Shown: in pieces, positions 61,967-64,000 of the stretch
How the letters are laid out: each line of letters begins with the position of its first letter
How positions within the stretch are numbered: position 1 is the stretch's first letter
DNA from: Haladaptatus caseinilyticus
GTDB taxonomy: Archaea > Halobacteriota > Halobacteria > Halobacteriales > Haladaptataceae
Reading direction: 5' to 3'
NCBI RefSeq assembly: GCF_026248685.1
Contig: NZ_CP111036.1
Location: forward strand, 806,001 to 870,000
DNA length: 64,000 bases
Made by a program: the position numbers and the translations under genes
Notes under the pieces: model-generated
Databases searched by the model: none
What the model saw: the letters and a program-made list of their open reading frames with translations, nothing else
Told to the model about the DNA's origin: nothing

Positions 61967-64000
61967 ATGAACTCTTCGCCCTCCTCGCTTTCCAGACGCG
62001 GATTCCTGACCGCTTCCGGAACGGCCGGAATAGCCGGTGCAGTCGGAAGTGCACAGACGACTACGACAACCGGAACGGCAGGTAATGCGCCCGAGCCGAA
62101 TTGGACGATTTCGCGGTCGGGCGTCGAAGCGTACTATCCGGTGACGGCGGCGGACGGAGTGGTGTACGTCATCGGTTCCTCCAAGTCGAACGGCGGCGAC
62201 CCGCGTACCACCAGCGTCCTCGCAATCGAGGAAGCGACCGGAAACGAGTTGTGGAAGAAGACGTTTCTGTCGCTTCAAAATCTGGTCGCCGAAGCCGGCA
62301 CGGTTTTCGTGGTCGGTGCACCCAGCAGCAGCGAAACGAGGGAAGACCGAGCGCTCATCGCGCTCAGCCCCAAAGACGGTGCCGAGCGATGGCGACGACC
62401 CATTGAAAGGTATATGAGCCGACTGGCGTTCGACAGCGAAACGGTCTACGCCACCGAGCGATTCAACGTCGTCGCATACGACATCGACTCCGGAACGGTT
62501 CGCTGGAAGAACGATATCGAAAGCGAACGGGGTTACTCGCTCGACCATCGTGACGACTCCGTATACGTTGGTACGGAGAACGGCGTGTATGCGTTCTCGG
62601 CCGGTTCGGGAAGGGAACGATGGAAGCGAAGTGGGGCAGAGATCACGGAGTCCTCCCAGGAAGGAGACGCCACACTCAGGTTACATTCGGTAACCGAGAA
62701 GGCGATTATCTGCCAAATCCGTGGAACGATAGTCTCGCTGAATCCCGACGGTTCGACACACTGGACGAAATCGTTGGACGATGGGGGCTATTCGGCGCCG
62801 GAGGTACACGACGGTACGTTGTATCTCTGGAACGAGAACCTGGTCGCGCTCGACGTAGCCGACGGAAACGTACGCTGGGAGTACGAGAGTACAGTTAGAC
62901 ACGGTCAACGACCGATCGTGGCCGACGGGGCGGTGTTTTTGAACACCGGAAAACGGATCATCGCGGTGAATACCGACGGTTCCGAACGATGGACGTACGA
63001 GCTTCCAGCCACGGATAATTTACACTTTTACTGGGGAGACATCGTGGAGGGAGTCCTTTATACGATACATTACTACCGACTGTACGCTTTCACAACCGAG
63101 GATGGAACCGTCAAATGGTCGTTCGAGGTGGACGAGGAGCCAACGATGCTCTCCGTCTCGGAAGAACACGTAATCCTCGGAACCAGAGGATCCGTGTATG
63201 GGTTTATCCGCCAGCGACCGTTTCCAGCGATGCTCGTGGACGAGACGACGGATTTTCTCACAAGCAGCGCAGGGTTCGCCCTCTCGGGTGTTCTCCTCGG
63301 GACCGGTGTCTTCGCAGCGTACCGTCGAATGAACGCGGAAACGGAATCCACCGAGGTGGAATCAGGGACGGAACCCGAGCTAGAATACGGCCACCTCGAA
63401 CGCCTCGGGAGCGACGAGTTCACCGAGACGTATCGTGTCAGAAAGCGCGGTGAGGACGGTCCACACGTCGTCACCAGACGGTATCTAACCGACCCGAATC
63501 GCACCGAGGAGTTCAGCGCAGCAGTCGAACGCTGGGCCGACCTGAGCGACCGGCGGGGAGTCGTCCCGATTCTCGACTTCGACGACGGTTGGGTCGAACT
63601 ACCCCACTACGGTGGCGGGTCGCTCGCGGACTGCGAGCGACCCCTCGAAGAACAAATAGAGGATCTCTCCGCCGCAAACGCGACGGTTCACCGAGCACAT
63701 CTAGACGGGATGGTTCACGGCGGCCTCACGCCCGAGTCGGTTCTCTTCGACGGGGACGGAAAGACCGACGTGAGCGACTGGGAACTTGCCATCGCTCTCG
63801 CGGAGTATCGCGATACCTCGGCGTACGACGCACCGGAACAGGTTGCGGGGAGCACAGTGGACGAACGGACAGACGTGTATCGCCTCGGTGCGATTGCACG
63901 GTTCCTCGTGACTGGCAACACGCCCCATGTCAGTGCCGAGGAGGTTCCGTCCGCTGATTTCGACTCGTCGGTCTCCCGTGAGGTGGATGCGGTGCTTTCG
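61967..64000 (+). CDS. Tat-exported propeller with membrane helix and degenerate kinase domain, truncated at window end
   Basis: At least 678 residues without a stop, running off the right edge. The signal is SRRGFLTASGTAGIAGAVG (Tat). PQQ-like blades fill about 45-425 (VLAIEEATGNELWKKT, LIALSPKDGAERWRR, VALDVADGNVRWEYE). A membrane helix lies at about 434-452 (AGFALSGVLLGTGVFAAY). The cytoplasmic part resembles a protein kinase: LERLGSDEFTETYRV for the glycine loop, HGGLTPESVLF for the catalytic loop and VSDWE for DFG. The catalytic Asp is replaced by G, so it is probably a pseudokinase. The topology suggests outside sensing and inside signalling. Confidence 0.8.
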   Translation, partial: MNSSPSSLSRRGFLTASGTAGIAGAVGSAQTTTTTGTAGNAPEPNWTISRSGVEAYYPVTAADGVVYVIGSSKSNGGDPRTTSVLAIEEATGNELWKKTFLSLQNLVAEAGTVFVVGAPSSSETREDRALIALSPKDGAERWRRPIERYMSRLAFDSETVYATERFNVVAYDIDSGTVRWKNDIESERGYSLDHRDDSVYVGTENGVYAFSAGSGRERWKRSGAEITESSQEGDATLRLHSVTEKAIICQIRGTIVSLNPDGSTHWTKSLDDGGYSAPEVHDGTLYLWNENLVALDVADGNVRWEYESTVRHGQRPIVADGAVFLNTGKRIIAVNTDGSERWTYELPATDNLHFYWGDIVEGVLYTIHYYRLYAFTTEDGTVKWSFEVDEEPTMLSVSEEHVILGTRGSVYGFIRQRPFPAMLVDETTDFLTSSAGFALSGVLLGTGVFAAYRRMNAETESTEVESGTEPELEYGHLERLGSDEFTETYRVRKRGEDGPHVVTRRYLTDPNRTEEFSAAVERWADLSDRRGVVPILDFDDGWVELPHYGGGSLADCERPLEEQIEDLSAANATVHRAHLDGMVHGGLTPESVLFDGDGKTDVSDWELAIALAEYRDTSAYDAPEQVAGSTVDERTDVYRLGAIARFLVTGNTPHVSAEEVPSADFDSSVSREVDAVLS

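Overview
The window is chromosomal DNA from a halophilic archaeon (class Halobacteria). The proteins are strongly acidic. Many starts sit about 25-30 bases behind an archaeal TATA box (leaderless or nearly so). Secreted proteins carry twin-arginine signals, one a PGF-CTERM tail. The housekeeping genes are archaeal: aIF2 gamma, aIF1A, RNA polymerase E' and Spt4, fused Kae1-Bud32, thermosome, RFC small subunit, Trm1, Tsr3. The gene style recalls Haladaptatus-like genera, but the sequence alone does not fix the genus. I saw no rRNA, tRNA, CRISPR array or intact insertion sequence.

Layout. 1-6.3 kb: a minus-strand information-processing operon, aIF2 gamma > PIN protein > rpoE1 > spt4 > GTP-dependent dephospho-CoA kinase, then a DUF7504-type protein, S24e, S27ae and Kae1-Bud32. 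6.4-13.4 kb: a winged-helix regulator, small membrane proteins, a gene-free structured-looking stretch (7.8-8.2 kb), a PGF-CTERM arylsulfotransferase-like propeller, an MBL hydrolase and an AAA ATPase. 13.7-25 kb: two polytopic glycosyltransferase-like proteins (one Agl23-like), a thiolase, an aldehyde:ferredoxin oxidoreductase, a cation/proton antiporter with TrkA domains and an acyl-CoA ligase. 25-33 kb: MBL hydrolase, SerRS, lipoprotein, then an SDR dehydrogenase, a Bat-type HTH_10 regulator and a sodium:solute symporter operon. The SDR and symporter promoters share a nearly identical 27-base element.

33-45.6 kb: Tsr3, L40e, acetyltransferase, MBL hydrolase, a uracil-repair pair (DUF99 endonuclease, family 4 UDG), RFC small subunit, a Thr-rich secreted protein with two DUF7282-like domains, RNase Z, a Tat-exported peptidoglycan amidase, DUF460 and TyrRS. 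45.7-54 kb: a Tat-exported GH3 glycosidase with a dockerin-like tail, aIF1A, nitroreductase, Rio1, a short DUF106-like fragment, a KH protein and the thermosome. 54-64 kb: three regulators (DUF7344, HTH_10, Lrp) beside glutamine synthetase, a PAP2/YihY membrane pair, Trm1, a SWIM protein, HisH and a truncated gene for a Tat-exported propeller joined to a degenerate kinase domain.

Most of the window is ordinary core genome. The points most worth a second look are the shared promoter element with a perfect inverted repeat beside the HTH_10 regulator, a dispersed intergenic repeat found in two inverted copies plus a probable third fragment, the propeller-pseudokinase fusion, the peptidoglycan amidase in an organism without peptidoglycan, and the unexplained 7.8-8.2 kb stretch.
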